Made by a program: the position numbers and the translations under genes. Shown here one piece after another: positions 1 to 11,667 of a stretch of DNA of 64,000 bases. Position 1 is the first letter of the stretch. Each line of letters opens with the position of its first letter. Under the pieces are notes generated by a model. It saw only the letters and a list, made by a program, of their open reading frames with translations. It was not told where the DNA came from and searched no databases. Location of the stretch: positions 6,491,001 to 6,555,000 of the forward strand of contig NC_092570.1 of NCBI RefSeq assembly GCF_037975245.1, written 5' to 3'. This DNA comes from Apostichopus japonicus. Its lineage: Eukaryota; Echinodermata; Holothuroidea; Aspidochirotida; Stichopodidae.

Positions 1-3000
1 CGAAAAACACCCTAAATGTGCATCAATGAAGCTGAAATAAATACATGATGTAGTTAACAGACTCGACAATAAATATGTAGTCCATTTAGGGTCATACATT
101 ATCTCAATAATTGTTAAAAAAAGCTTAAAGTTGGTCATAAGTCGCATTTTTATGATTCCATACTAAAATGCCGTATTGAGCTGCCCTGAGGTGGAGCTAG
201 ATTTTAACCCCGAAAAACACCCTAAATGTGCATCAATGAAGCTGAAATAAATACATAGTGTATTTAATAGACTTGACAATAAATATGTAGTCCATTTAGG
301 GTCATACATTATCTCAATAATTGTTAAAAAAAGCTTAAAGTTGGTCAAATGTCGCAATTTTTACGATTCCATACTAAAATGCCGTATTGAGCTGCCCTGA
401 GGTGGAGCTGGGTTTTAACCCCGAAAAACACCCTAAATGTGCATCAATGAAGCTGAAATAAATACATAGTGTATTTAATAGACTAGACAATAAATATGTA
501 GTCCATTTAGGGTCATACATTATCTCAATAATTGTTAAAAAAAAGCTTAAAGTTGGTCAAATGTCGCATTTTTATGATTCCATACTAAAATGCCGTATTG
601 AGCTGCCCTGAGGTGGAGCTGGGTTTTAACCCCGAAAAACACCCTAAATGTGCATCAATGAAGCTGAAATAAATACATGATGTATTTAACAGACTCGAAA
701 ATAAATATGTAGTCCATTTAGGGTCATACATTATCTCAATAATTGTTAAAAAAAGCTTAAAGTTAGTCAAATGTCGCATTTTTTATGATTCCACACTAAA
801 ATGCCGTATTGAGCTGCCTTGAGGTGGAGCTGGGTTTTAACCCCGAAAAACACCCTAAATGTGCATCAATGAAGCTGAAATAAATACATGATGTATTTAA
901 TAGACTTGACAATAAATATGTAGTCCATTTAGGGTCATACATTATCTCAATAATTGTTAAAAAAAAAGCTTAAATTTGGTCAAATGTCGCATTTTTATGA
1001 TTCCTTACTAAAATGCCGTATTGAGCTGCCCTGAGGTGGAGCTAGATTTTAACCCCGAAAAACACCCTAAATGTGCATCAATGAAGCTGAAATAAATACA
1101 TAGTGTATTTAATAGACTTGACAATAAATATGTAGTCCATTTAGGGTCATACATTATCTCAATAATTGTTAAAAAAAGCTTAAAGTTGGTCAAATGTCGC
1201 AATTTTTACGATTCCATACTAAAATGCCGTATTGAGCTGCCCTGAGGTGGAGCTGGGTTTTAACCCCGAAAAACACCCTAAATGTGCATCAATGAAGCTG
1301 AAATAAATACATAGTGTATTTAATAGACTAGACAATAAATATGTAGTCCATTTAGGGTCATACATTATCTCAATAATTGTTAAAAAAAGCTTAAAGTTAG
1401 TCAAATGTCGCATTTTTTATGATTCCACACTAAAACGGCGTATTGAGCTGCCCTGAGGTGGAGCTGGGTTTTAACCCCGAAAAACACCCTAAATGTGCAT
1501 CAATGAAGCTGAAATAAATACATGATGTAGTTAACAGACTCGACAATAAATATGTAGTCCATTTAGGGTCATACATTATCTCAATAATTGTTAAAAAAAG
1601 CTTAAAGTTGGTCATAAGTCGCATTTTTATGATTCCATACTAAAATGCCGTATTGAGCTGCCCTGAGGTGGAGCTAGATTTTAACCCCGAAAAACACCCT
1701 AAATGTGCATCAATGAAGCTGAAATAAATACATAGTGTATTTAATAGACTTGACAATAAATATGTAGTCCATTTAGGGTCATACATTATCTCAATAATTG
1801 TTAAAAAAAGCTTAAAGTTGGTCAAATGTCGCAATTTTTACGATTCCATACTAAAATGCCGTATTGAGCTGCCCTGAGGTGGAGCTGGGTTTTAACCCCG
1901 AAAAACACCCTAAATGTGCATCAATGAAGCTGAAATAAATACATAGTGTATTTAATAGACTAGACAATAAATATGTAGTCCATTTAGGGTCATACATTAT
2001 CTCAATAATTGTTAAAAAAAGCTTAAAGTTGGTCAAACGTCGCAATTTTTATGATTCCATATACTAAAATGCCGTATTGAGCTGCCCTGAGGTGGAGCTG
2101 GGTTTTAACCCCGAAAAACACCCTAAATGTGCATCAATGAAGCTGAAATAAATACATAGTGTATTTAATAGACTTGACAATAAATATGTAGTCCATTTAG
2201 GGTCATACATTATCTCAATAATTGTTAAAAAAAAGCTTAAAGTTGGTCAAATGTCGCATTTTTATGATTCCATATACTAAAATGCCGTATTGAGCTGCCC
2301 TGAGGTGGAGCTGGGTTTTAACCCCGAAAAACACCCTAAATGTGCATCAATGAAGCTGAAATAAATACATAGTGTATTTAATAGACTTGACAATAAATAT
2401 GTAGTCCATTTAGGGTCATACATTATCTCAATAATTGTTAAAAAAAGCTTAAATTTGGTCAAATGTCGCAATTTTTATGATTCCATACTAAAATGCCGTA
2501 TTGAGCTGCCCTGAGGTGGAGCTGGGTTTTAACCCCGAAAAACACCCTAAATGTGCATCAATGAAGCTGAAATAAATACATGATGTATTTAACAGACTCG
2601 ACAATAAATATGTAGTCCATTTAGGGTCATACATTATCTCAATAATTGTTAAAAAAAAAGCTTAAAGTTGTTCAAATGTCGCAATTTTTATGATTCCATA
2701 CTAAAATGCCGTATTGAGCTGCCCTGAGGTGGAGCTAGATTTTAACCCCGAAAAACACCCTAAATGTGCATCAATGAAGCTGAAATAAATACATAGTGTA
2801 TTTAATAGACTTGACAATAAATATGTAGTCCATTTAGGGTCATACATTATCTCAATAATTGTTAAAAAAAGCTTAAAGTTGGTCAAATGTCGCAATTTTT
2901 ACGATTCCATACTAAAATGCCGTATTGAGCTGCCCTGAGGTGGAGCTGGGTTTTAACCCCGAAAAACACCCTAAATGTGCATCAATGAAGCTGAAATAAA

Positions 3001-3262
3001 TACATAGTGTATTTAATAGACTAGACAATAAATATGTAGTCCATTTAGGGTCATACATTATCTCAATAATTGTTAAAAAAAGCTTAAAGTTGGTCAAACG
3101 TCGCAATTTTTATGATTCCATATACTAAAATGCCGTATTGAGCTGCCCTGAGGTGGAGCTGGGTTTTAACCCCGAAAAACACCCTTTGCAAATACATAGT
3201 GTATTTAATAGACTTGACAATAAATATGTAGTCCATTTAGGGTCATTCATTATCTTAATAAT
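1..3262. repeat. Satellite array, ~211-bp monomer, ~15 copies
   Basis: Tandem head-to-tail copies whose equivalent points fall near 163, 374, 585, 797, 1008, 1219, 1430, 1640, 1851, 2064, 2277, 2489, 2701, 2912 and 3126, giving 210-214 bp per unit. The array starts before the window and its last unit breaks down after about 3180 and fades by about 3262. Each unit contains the inverted pair CCCTAAATG / CATTTAGGG, roughly 85 bp apart. Most units contain a minus-strand open frame of 64 codons. I do not read it as a gene: the unit length is not a multiple of three and the frame repeats only because the DNA does. Variants recur in a fixed order (see findings). Confidence 0.97.
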
Positions 3263-3590
3263 TGTTCAAATATGTTCATCAATATATTTTACACAACTCA
3301 GGTCACAATGAGACACCGTAGCACAGTTTCAAAACGGGGCGCGGCTTAACACAATGGTTTGACATAATTGAACATCATTATATGCACTGAGCTGGAGCTG
3401 TGCAAAGTTGTAACCCCTGATGCCATCAGCTGATATTTAAAGTACAGTTACAAATAAAAGTTGATGCAATATGTAATGACACAGCAATTTGAATCTGATT
3501 TCTTCCATGAAGTATCTTCCATGAAGTATTTTACTTTCAGAAGTATTTTACGGTGACATAATAATCGATAAGGAGAAAAGTCAGAAAACA
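3263..3590 (+). promoter_or_regulatory. Gap between satellite and ependymin-related gene
   Basis: About 330 bp of unique-looking AT-rich DNA separates the end of the satellite from the ATG at 3591. It must hold the 5' UTR and probably the core promoter. An AT-rich stretch around 3432-3440 (ATATTTAAAG) could serve as a TATA-like element, but no transcription start can be fixed from sequence alone. A short duplication, TCTTCCATGAAGTAT, lies near 3500-3530. Confidence 0.35.
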
Positions 3591-6500
3591 ATGAAGATTT
3601 CATCGCTAACCGTGTTTGTCTTTGTGATCCAGGCAGCCTATTCTAACCAGGCAGCACCTGATCCTTGTTGCACTGCGGAGCAATTCCAGATAAGCTTTGG
3701 TAATATTACAGTAAATAACTACCATATCAGTTAGTTATGCTTCAGCCGTTGGGTTGAGAGTGCACAACGATCGGTACACGGTGATACTGTATGTAAGGAC
3801 TGGTGTAGATAACAACGCCGTGTGTATCCACTAACGTAGAACGATTAGAACAATACATGGTAAACGAAGGGATAAGCCTAGGTTATATGCATTCATAATT
3901 GTATACACAGTTCAAGTCCAGGAGAGCTCACAGTAGAAAAATCCTATATTAGAAATATTGATATTGTAGAAGCTAAAATGGTTGGGGCATGCATATTAGG
4001 GGGTGAAGGGGGCTGCACTAGAAAGTGACCTGGGGCAGAGGAGAAGGTCGAGGTGGATATTTTTCTCGTCAATTTTGAGCTACAATTTCTTTTAATATTG
4101 CGCTGTTAAATGAATTTTCAGGAGGAAATTAAATAGTGTAGCTATTGCAGTCTCACTATCAATATAGTAAATGCATTATCTAAATGGTAGACTCAAAAGA
4201 GAAAGTTGTCAGAAAGAGGGGGGATGGGGGTGGGGAGGGTGGTAAAATGCATTACTTTTCTGTAGGCTACATGTATACTGGAATGCATATTTTTGGAGTG
4301 GAATAAATACATTGTATTAGTGGCTGCATGAAGGTCATATTGCCATTTTAATAGAAACAATCCAATTTTTCCCACTTTAGGTACGGTAAGTAATTTGTAT
4401 CTCATGAAGAAATAAGCATTTTTCTGCATGCATATGTTCAGACAAGATCACTCACTCCATTGTTGCCAGTTGTAAAGTTCAACAATAAAATTACAAAATT
4501 TCTATTAAAATCAGGAAACTTGATATGAACCTTTCTTGGTATGAATCAATGGAGTTCATTGATGTTTGATATTGCTGGCTGCCAAAACAGAAATGTTTTG
4601 TGTGACAATTTTCATCAATATGTATGCTTACTACAAGGTAGTAATTATAAAGTGTTGTTGCAAAGTGTGTAGCGATATCTGTTCAATATTTTCAACTAAT
4701 ATTTTGTCATATTTCTCTCATAACAGGTGGAACTGTGGCTCAGAGCATCGATGATCGACCAGAAAGTATACAGGAATTTTTCAATGGTGCATTTGACTTC
4801 AAGAGTCAACGTTATGGGTTGGATGTGTACATTCACAACTATACTGATGGAACAGACATGAGATACAAAGTTTATCAGCTAATCAATAAGGTACAGAATA
4901 CATGTGTATATGTATTCGGAGTGTTAGCTCAGTGGTTAACGCCGGTGCCTTCCAATCATAAGGTCCCCAGTTGTAGTCACTCCAAAGATTAATGTATGTC
5001 GTCCAGTTACAGAGTTGTTGACAATTGACAATTCATAATCATGGACGTTAGATATGAATCTAAGAGACTGACTTCAGTCAGCTTGCGGCTTTGATAAGCC
5101 AATGATGGCTTCTTCACGAGTTCCTGCTTGCAGGAGGATCTAAATTCATACAAATTACCAACTCAGGTAGATATATTCAATCTCCCCTGTTTTTAGCCCA
5201 AAACAGAGGACTCAGGTGGTATTTGCTATAGGCAAGGAAGATCGTAATGTGAAATGGGACATATTAGCCCAACCGCCATTGTTATGAAGTTATCCACATG
5301 GCAAGACTTTGTAAAGTATTTGATGATGTATGGAAGTGATGGAAAAGCAAACTTTAGCAACATTCAAGACACTTCTTAGCAGAACATTGAATATCTGTGA
5401 CAACCAGTTACTATCCACAAGCCTTGATATTTGGGCTTTTAATTGCCTTGGTAATCCCAGTAGATTGAACCATTTGCTAGTGCAAGATTTACATGGTTGT
5501 GGTATTAAATCAAGTGGGAATTTTATATAGGCCAGTAGATTTTTTTTATATGCATAGACATTTTTCAGCAAGTGGCTAAATTGTGAAATTCAAAGCCTGA
5601 TCCAACTAACAAATATTTCATATCTGTTTCTTTTTATGACTCTACTAGCTTGCTTTGGACTTTTCTTAAAAGTTGTCTGGTTGGATTATGTACTTTCCAT
5701 ATTTCCACTCTAATACTTCTAACTGAAGTACAAATTTCTGACCTGAAAGAAATTGTTAAATAAATTGCAACATTAAAGTAATAACAGATCTGTCATTAAT
5801 TTCTTACTGTATTCAGGGAGTCGAGTACATCGTTCTGAATTCACAATGTACCGAGGTACCACTCCAAGTTCCACCATCTCGTTGTGTTCCCGGTAAGAAT
5901 TAGAGCCAAACGAAACAGTGCATTGTGCATGTTATGTTATGTAAATTGTCTATATTGTCAGTGAAGCTTTTTTGCATATTGAGAATATTTAGACAGCCGT
6001 GTATTTCAATGTTATTTCTATGTTTAATTAGTTGTAGTAGCACAACTGTAATTGTTGTTAGCTTTGGATGGCATTCAAGTGCCGGGTCTTGAGTGAGACA
6101 CGTCGTAAATACATGTACGCAAGGCATGCAACACATCATGTATGTTTTTTTTTTATCTCTTTCGCTAAGCCTCGCTCCCCAGAAATGTCCTAACAGATAA
6201 GCCCAGACCCGTTTTACGCCATAACTACACACGTTACACATTGCACTACATTGTCTGACAGCCTGGTAGTCACAAGGTCCTTTACACATGATGTTTTTGA
6301 CCTGTGGTTACCTTTGACCCATGGTTCTTTGACCCTTGGCATTTTGACATATGGTTACCTTTGACTCTAGTTCTTTTGCCACCCTTGATATTTTGACCTG
6401 TACTAGTTACTACCCATGGTTCTTTGAAACTTGGTTTTTGTCATATGTTTTATGTAATCAAATGGTTGTTTCACTCATGATTGGTGTAAAGTAGAATCAA

Positions 6501-9102
6501 AAAATTAGAGTCTTTGATATTTTTTGTAACAAAAACCTCTAAAGTTCACAAACCGCATAAATTTACCAATGGTCCAATTACAAGCCAAATGTTCAAATCA
6601 AACTGTCTGTTACATTTTGGGGATTGACCGAAACCTGATCGTTTCATTGTGAGAATACAGTACTGGTTTTCTGGGGTTATTTTTTCTGTTCCATCTCTGT
6701 ATAAGTTTCTTCTTACTCTTCTTTAATACTTTTCCCTTTAGATTCAGCAACCTACGTCACTTCTTTTTGGCTCGGAGACCAAGCTCTGTACCTAGACGAC
6801 TGGAAGGTTAAGGGTTCCTCAGCAGGTTTCGTTGGTGAAGTTTACTCCACCACTGCCTCAAAGGATTGTACACCTGGTCCCACGAATGCAGTTGGAACAA
6901 TGGATGTACAGGGACAAAAAGGTTTGATCTGAAAACATTTTCATCAGTTTATTCCAGAAATTTTCAACCAAACCTCACTGGGTGTTTGCTCACACTTAGA
7001 TTGGGATTAATGAAACTAATATGTCCTCTATCAGATTTTGTTTTCACTCAAATTAACAGTAATGTAAAGTGAATATAAAATGGCTTTGGGCAAGTCTAGA
7101 AAAAAAAAAGTCTCCCACTTACTGTTTGCAAATGACTGTTCACATGAAAACATGACGAAAACAACGAAATGGAATATTGACGTTTTCTCTATTATGTGAA
7201 TTAATTGTTGATTAGCCATGCCAATGAACTGTATTATTTTTTTAATAACAGTGCCAAGTAGAAATGAAGAATTTCCAAAATCAGCATATTAAAAAGCCGC
7301 TTTAAGCTGTCATATATTGTTGCATTGTTGTCGTACCGGTCAAGCCGTTTGCTGTCATTTTCACACATGATTCGATACGCCTCAAGTCTAACTAACACAT
7401 CTAAGTTTTCCCTTTTGATTACTACTAAAATTTGGTAACACAAATGTGAAAAACAAATTTGTATCCTTAACATGTGATATTTTCTTGCTCCGTTTTCCCA
7501 AACGTTATAAATTGAGGGAAAGAAAATGTAAAGGTTTCAACTTTTTCAGTTGCAAGTATAAGTTTTGGAGAGATGTTCAGCACTGAGAAATGTCTAAAAA
7601 TGACTTTGTTTTAATTTGTATGGTATAAATGGTAACGTTTGAAAAGCAAGTGAGGTTAATGTTGATAGCCCTGTTTCATGCAACTCAACAGAACAAATAA
7701 TGCAGTGTAAAAATAAGTGAATCAGTCAAACAGATAAACAAAAAACCAAAGCTTTGTACGAATATATTTTTACATTCTTTGGCCTATTTTTATCAACTTA
7801 CTATGTGTTTTAGACCCTGTTTGTGTTTTCTGTACTGTGTACCTTTCATTTATGTCGCTGTGGGTTAAAGGCATTGAAGACTTACCCCAAACCGTGTGCC
7901 GCACTTTGAAAAGTTAAGTTGCCGTTGCTTGCAAATGGCGTTTTCTTCTTGTCACTACAAAATGCAGACAATAATGAAACGTGATAATTTGTTATCTTTT
8001 ATCTGGACCTGAGATGTCCACGCTGCTATGTACACTGTGTTGAGGGTATTGACTGTAGCTGTATGTACTGACTATACACTAGTGTCTAATTACCGACGGT
8101 AGCAAGCTGTGTCTGTATTTTCTAGGATCGATGGTGGTGTCAAACACTTCTGTTACACCTCATTCGAAAGTAGGTCATATACCGGCATGAGACGTTTCTT
8201 TGTGCGTGAGTCTCCACACCCTTTAAAGGTGTTAATTAGCCATCATTTTGATGACTTACCTATTGACTTTGGAAATTGTGGCCCCAGCAACCTTCAAGTG
8301 CAGTGTTAACAATGTGACACCATTTTCAATGCCACGATGGTGTTGCCATATTAGCATATTCTATGTAGGTCCTTTTGCTTCTAAAGTGTGAACGAATCTG
8401 TAGAGAAGTAAAGGGAGTCTGAAAATGCCATAAGAGTTTTTACTCTTGTGGAAAATTCATGTACCGTTGCGGTACAAGCAAATTCAATGTGCAGTGGGTT
8501 TGCAGGCAACCCATTCCACATATGGCTTGATGTTCTTTCATTCTTTTATTTCATTCTTTCATTCAATCTTTCAGTGAAGTTCATGTCACAAGGAACATAC
8601 ATGAATTTCACCAATTCAATCAGTGATCCCGACTACTGGTTCGTACCTCCGGCATCTTGCTCTAATGCAACACAGCAGCAGGTAGGTCTCTCAGGGCTTC
8701 TATCTATAACTGATAATTATTCCAATTAAGCCAATCATGGTATTGTTTGGCATGAACAGAAAAAATTGATAAATATTGGCAGCTGTGGCCAAATGCCGAA
8801 TAGAGATGAGAGCGAAACCCCATCTGCCAAATCATGTAATAACTTTCTCATGACTTGGTAAAGTGCTGAAGACTAAAATGTTACCATTTTATTGCATTAG
8901 GTAGTAGATTTGTTAAGTGCATACTATAGGTTTGAAGGGGACAGGTAAGAGAGGGAGAAAAAAAAGTAAAATAAATCGAGTCGAACTACATTTGCTTCTT
9001 ACTTACATTTCGTACTTTCATTTCTCTTGTTAGGTGTCAGAATCTTGGTTCCAACCACTCCATACGTTGAGACGGCTGCGAGCAACAAACTTTTTTCTGT
9101 AA
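3591..9102 (+). CDS. Ependymin-related secreted protein, six exons, complete
   Basis: Exons 3591-3699, 4727-4890, 5817-5892, 6742-6921, 8575-8681 and 9034-9102 join in frame with GT-AG introns and encode about 234 residues. Residues 1-20 form a signal peptide (MKISSLTVFVFVIQAAYS, then an Ala/Pro-rich mature end). Family hallmarks follow in order: a CC pair near the mature N terminus (DPCCTAEQF), the segment ending LINKGVEYIVLN with a Cys three residues later, RCVPG, a long beta-rich middle (VTSFWLGD) and an SDPDYWFVPPASC region near the end. Possible N-glycosylation sites are NYT, NFT and NAT. Ependymin-related proteins are secreted calcium-responsive glycoproteins; they have expanded in marine invertebrates and have been linked to sea cucumber gut regeneration. 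The exact paralogue and function here are unknown. A SINE lies 27 bp after exon 2 and a MITE in intron 4. Exon 6 is the least constrained call. Confidence 0.92.
4918..5151 (+). repeat. tRNA-derived SINE, copy 1
   Basis: The head resembles a tRNA gene: a TAGCTCAGTGG A-box near 4925 and a degenerate B-box about 40 bp later. A non-tRNA body of about 165 bp follows, ending in CAGGAGGATC. The copy at 27388-27620 matches along its whole length with scattered differences and preserves the B-box better (GGTTCAAGTC). It lies in ependymin-related intron 2, same strand as the gene. I do not call a functional tRNA: no acceptor stem closes, and homology continues well past the tRNA-like part. Confidence 0.9.
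6288..6440 (+). repeat. Degenerate short repeat of TTGACC and ATGGTTCTTTG motifs
   Basis: Intron 3 of the ependymin-related gene holds a run of diverged units built from TTGACC, GGTTACCTTTGAC and CATGGTTCTTTG. Spacing is irregular, so it looks like an old minisatellite. It shares the TGACC-rich character of the large repeat at 28449-30993, but I see no extended match between them. Confidence 0.45.
7865..8226 (+). mobile_element. TTAA-bounded MITE, copy 1 (piggyBac-like)
   Basis: A 362-bp block starts TTAAAGGCATTGAAGAC and ends with an imperfect inverted counterpart that closes in CTTTAA, so both ends carry TTAA. A copy in reverse orientation lies at 24732-25095. There is no coding capacity. 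TTAA at both ends is the target signature of piggyBac transposons, so a non-autonomous piggyBac-like element is likely; TIR sequence alone does not prove this. It lies in intron 4 of the ependymin-related gene. Confidence 0.8.
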
Positions 9103-9944
9103 GAGGAGAAAGGAAGCCTTTTGTTAGATTTAAACCTTCACTGCTAGCCTAAGTTGTAGTATTAACTGTAGGTAGGATATTGATTAAACATAAAATGATT
9201 TTAAAGAATCTTTCTTTTTCTTAGCATTGTGGGATTATTATGGATTGATCAATTAGTTAACTAACATGGGAAGATTTCGAGCCTAATGTCAAAGATTTGT
9301 ACGGTTGACCCTAGCAACTTGGGGTTTGTATTCATTCACTCTATGGTAGTTGATGGTGTTGTCACATTAGTGAATTAGTAGCCACATATGTCATTTCACT
9401 TGAGATACATGAAGGAACAAGATGGAAATCCACAGAGTTGCAGATCTCACCTCCTCCACACAGTTTAGGCCAATTTGACCTCTGACCCACATTGACCTTT
9501 GACCTCGACCCTTAACAACCACAAACATATAGAAGATCAATGTGGAAAACAGACTTGCAGCAACTCAGTACTTACATGAGTACTCTAGTCAAGGGCGGCG
9601 GAAGCACCTTTAATCTGGGGGGGCACCGACATCAAAGGGCACTTTGCAGAAATTCGATTGGACTGATGCAGCCTTATATTTAGTACCCTTTATAACTCTT
9701 ATTGTATTATCTTATTTGCGTATACTCATCACTCCATCAACACCCCCCCCCCTCAATGAAAAATGCATACTAGCACTGCAATATCCAATGTGCAAATTGG
9801 GAAACAAGGAATAAGTTTTCTTTTGAGACAAAATGAGGTGAAATCATGCTAGTTGCTAATGTAGGAATCTTCCGAATTAGAGTTTATTTCTTGTTAATAT
9901 CTGAACAATTTTTTTCCATTCGAAAGAGCTTTGAGTTTGACCCA
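9103..9944. other. Downstream of ependymin-related gene, no gene seen
   Basis: AT-rich DNA with no recognisable exon. A TGACC-rich stretch lies at about 9476-9515, and a block starting near 9594 (GGGCGGCGGAAGCACC, then a G-run) looks like the end of another TIR element but has no partner that I found. A C-run occurs near 9743-9752. No classic AATAAA was seen within the first 200 bp after the stop at 9102. Confidence 0.5.
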
Positions 9945-10072
9945 CAGGCGTAGCCAGGATTTGCAAAGTTGTATGCACGACTATCTGAGCGGAGCGCCAC
10001 CATCGGTTGGCGCGGAGCGTACAAGAAAATTTTTGGTTTTACAAACCCCTCAGATGGCCGGAATACTTTTCA
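9945..10072 (+). mobile_element. TIR-element fragment interrupted by LINE sequence
   Basis: It starts CAGGCGTAGCCAGGATTT, close to the terminal repeat of the element at 12930-14275. The block 9976-10056 is the reverse complement of 13997-14083 with scattered changes (core GCGCCACC, GGCGCGGAGCGTA and CAGATGGCCGGAA). Similarity stops where LINE-like coding sequence begins at about 10073, and no matching right end was seen, so this is a truncated copy. Confidence 0.7.
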
Positions 10073-10692
10073 AGCCCCGTTTCACTCTGTCAGAGATTCC
10101 AAGTTGCAATATTTCCAATTTCGCTTCCTCCATCGCATTATTGGAACAAACCACTGCCGTCATAAAATAGGGCAAAATCGATAACCCACGATGTTACTTT
10201 TGTGGCTGATATGATGAGACCCTGTTACATCTGTTTTGGGACTGCCCTATTATTTCGAACTTTATTTTAGACGTGGAGCAAGCTATTTTTGGCAGTCAAT
10301 TTATATTTTCGAAGAATGACATATGCTTCGGGTTTCATTATTCCGTGAATCACCCATATAATTTCTTAATTTTTCATCTCAAGTACTTCATCTTCAGTAA
10401 AAAAATTACAAACAAGGAAATGAGATGTAGGGATATTTTATATAAGTTAAAATTTGCCATGAAACTCGAGAAAGAACTCAAGCAAAGAGGCAAAGCTTTT
10501 ATTTCTTACGAGCAGTTAAAAGAATCATTAAGTAATTGCACTATACTGTTCAGTTAATTACGATGCATCATTGTTTTTGTATGCACTTATCATTACTTGT
10601 AAAAGGTTTTTGACCTTACTGTATCCCAATATATTCGATATGGCATAAGAATGATACCAATAAAGATACCAAGCGTGGTTAAAAAAATAAAA
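10073..10692 (+). pseudogene. 3' fragment of a non-LTR retrotransposon (L1/Tx1-like)
   Basis: Conceptual pieces fit the C-terminal part of a LINE reverse transcriptase protein: DSKLQYFQFRFLHRIIGTN, then after a frame change a CYFCG zinc-knuckle half and ETLLHLFWDCP, giving the C-x2-C...H...C pattern of the zf-RVT region. A further 94 codons or so follow to the stop at 10557. A frameshift near 10170-10185 and an in-frame TGA around 10212 break it. An AATAAAG and an A-rich tail (to about 10692) follow, as expected for a 5'-truncated copy. The HRI-GTN and HLFW-CP motifs resemble the L1/Tx1 group; the clade is inferred. Confidence 0.82.
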
Positions 10693-10925
10693 AATTATTC
10701 CGTGTAGTGTTTTTATATAACGGTCAAATTCATCATTTATGTTCGTATAGCAATTGCATACTGGGCTATATATAGACCTCTTAATTCGTGTGTTTAGGCC
10801 TTCGTGTGGAAATGAATAAATTGTGTAATTGAGTTGCGCTATAGCCTAACTAACGTTCAATAGACCACGGATTTTACGGAGTGCGCTTTGTTGATGAGCA
10901 CTCACTGTGAAATAACAAAATTATA

Positions 10926-10931
<6 letters not shown>

Positions 10932-10970
<39 letters not shown>
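10932..10970. repeat. (TA)n microsatellite
   Basis: Uninterrupted alternating T and A over about 39 bp in an AT-rich background. Confidence 0.95.
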
Positions 10971-10971
<1 letters not shown>

Positions 10972-11436
10972 CAACCACGGTCTCTGATTCACAATGAAGA
11001 TAAATATACATATAGGCTATTATACGGTGTGGTTGAAAGAAATGAAAAACAAATATTGGCCCAATACACTCTGCTTTTTTCACTATGAATAGTTTTGTTT
11101 GCTAATAATTTGAGCAAAATTTGCACGATTACTCGATCATATATATATATATGCCTAACACACACATAAAGTATTTCCTGTCTCGGATCATACGGTGATG
11201 TAACAAGACAGGATATGTATTCGTAAACTTGTGAGAAATACCCTTTTAAGTAGGTGACATGTCTTAAGGTCAGTATCGTACCACAATTAATTGTTCCATT
11301 GACTTTACACAATATATATTCGTCACATAAAGACCCATAGAGTATAGATAGAAATAATCAACTGAAATGCCCTACAAACATGCATATGATTGCTGCTGAT
11401 CAATTGGGCTATCACATCACATTCAACTTTTGCCGC

Positions 11437-11667
11437 TTAGATTTTTGAGTTAGAAGAGGCAACGGTTTTAGCACATAGCTCCCCAACCCGTCGGCCAGCT
11501 CTCACTGCGGAATCTTCTCGTCTTACCCAGAGCTTACTAAAATGCCGTAAATCACCTTCAATCCTCAAGATGTTTAGACCATCGGTCAAGTTTATCTCAT
11601 CCTCTTCAACATCGAGGCAGGAAAAATAGCCACTTGATAAGATCAATTTAGGGATATTTTTCGACAA
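11437..11667 (-). CDS. Unrecognised possible terminal coding segment
   Basis: A 76-codon frame with ordinary protein-like composition: an acidic stretch (CLDVEEDEINLTDG), then a basic one (KLWVRREDSAVRAGRRVGE), ending at a stop. It stands out from neighbouring chance frames, which are rich in Phe, Tyr and Ile. It could be the last exon of a minus-strand gene or part of an old mobile element. I recognise no family and found no partner exon; chance remains quite possible. Confidence 0.2.
   Translation of the reverse strand: MSKNIPKLILSSGYFSCLDVEEDEINLTDGLNILRIEGDLRHFSKLWVRREDSAVRAGRRVGELCAKTVASSNSKI

Noticed and set aside
163-3106. Ten or more nearly identical 64-codon minus-strand frames in the satellite
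   Set aside because: They repeat because the monomer repeats. The unit length of about 211 bp breaks any continuous frame, several copies lose the frame, and no family resemblance is seen.
4918-4990. A functional tRNA gene
   Set aside because: Only A- and B-box-like motifs are present; the acceptor stem does not pair and a second copy extends the homology 165 bp beyond, which shows a SINE.
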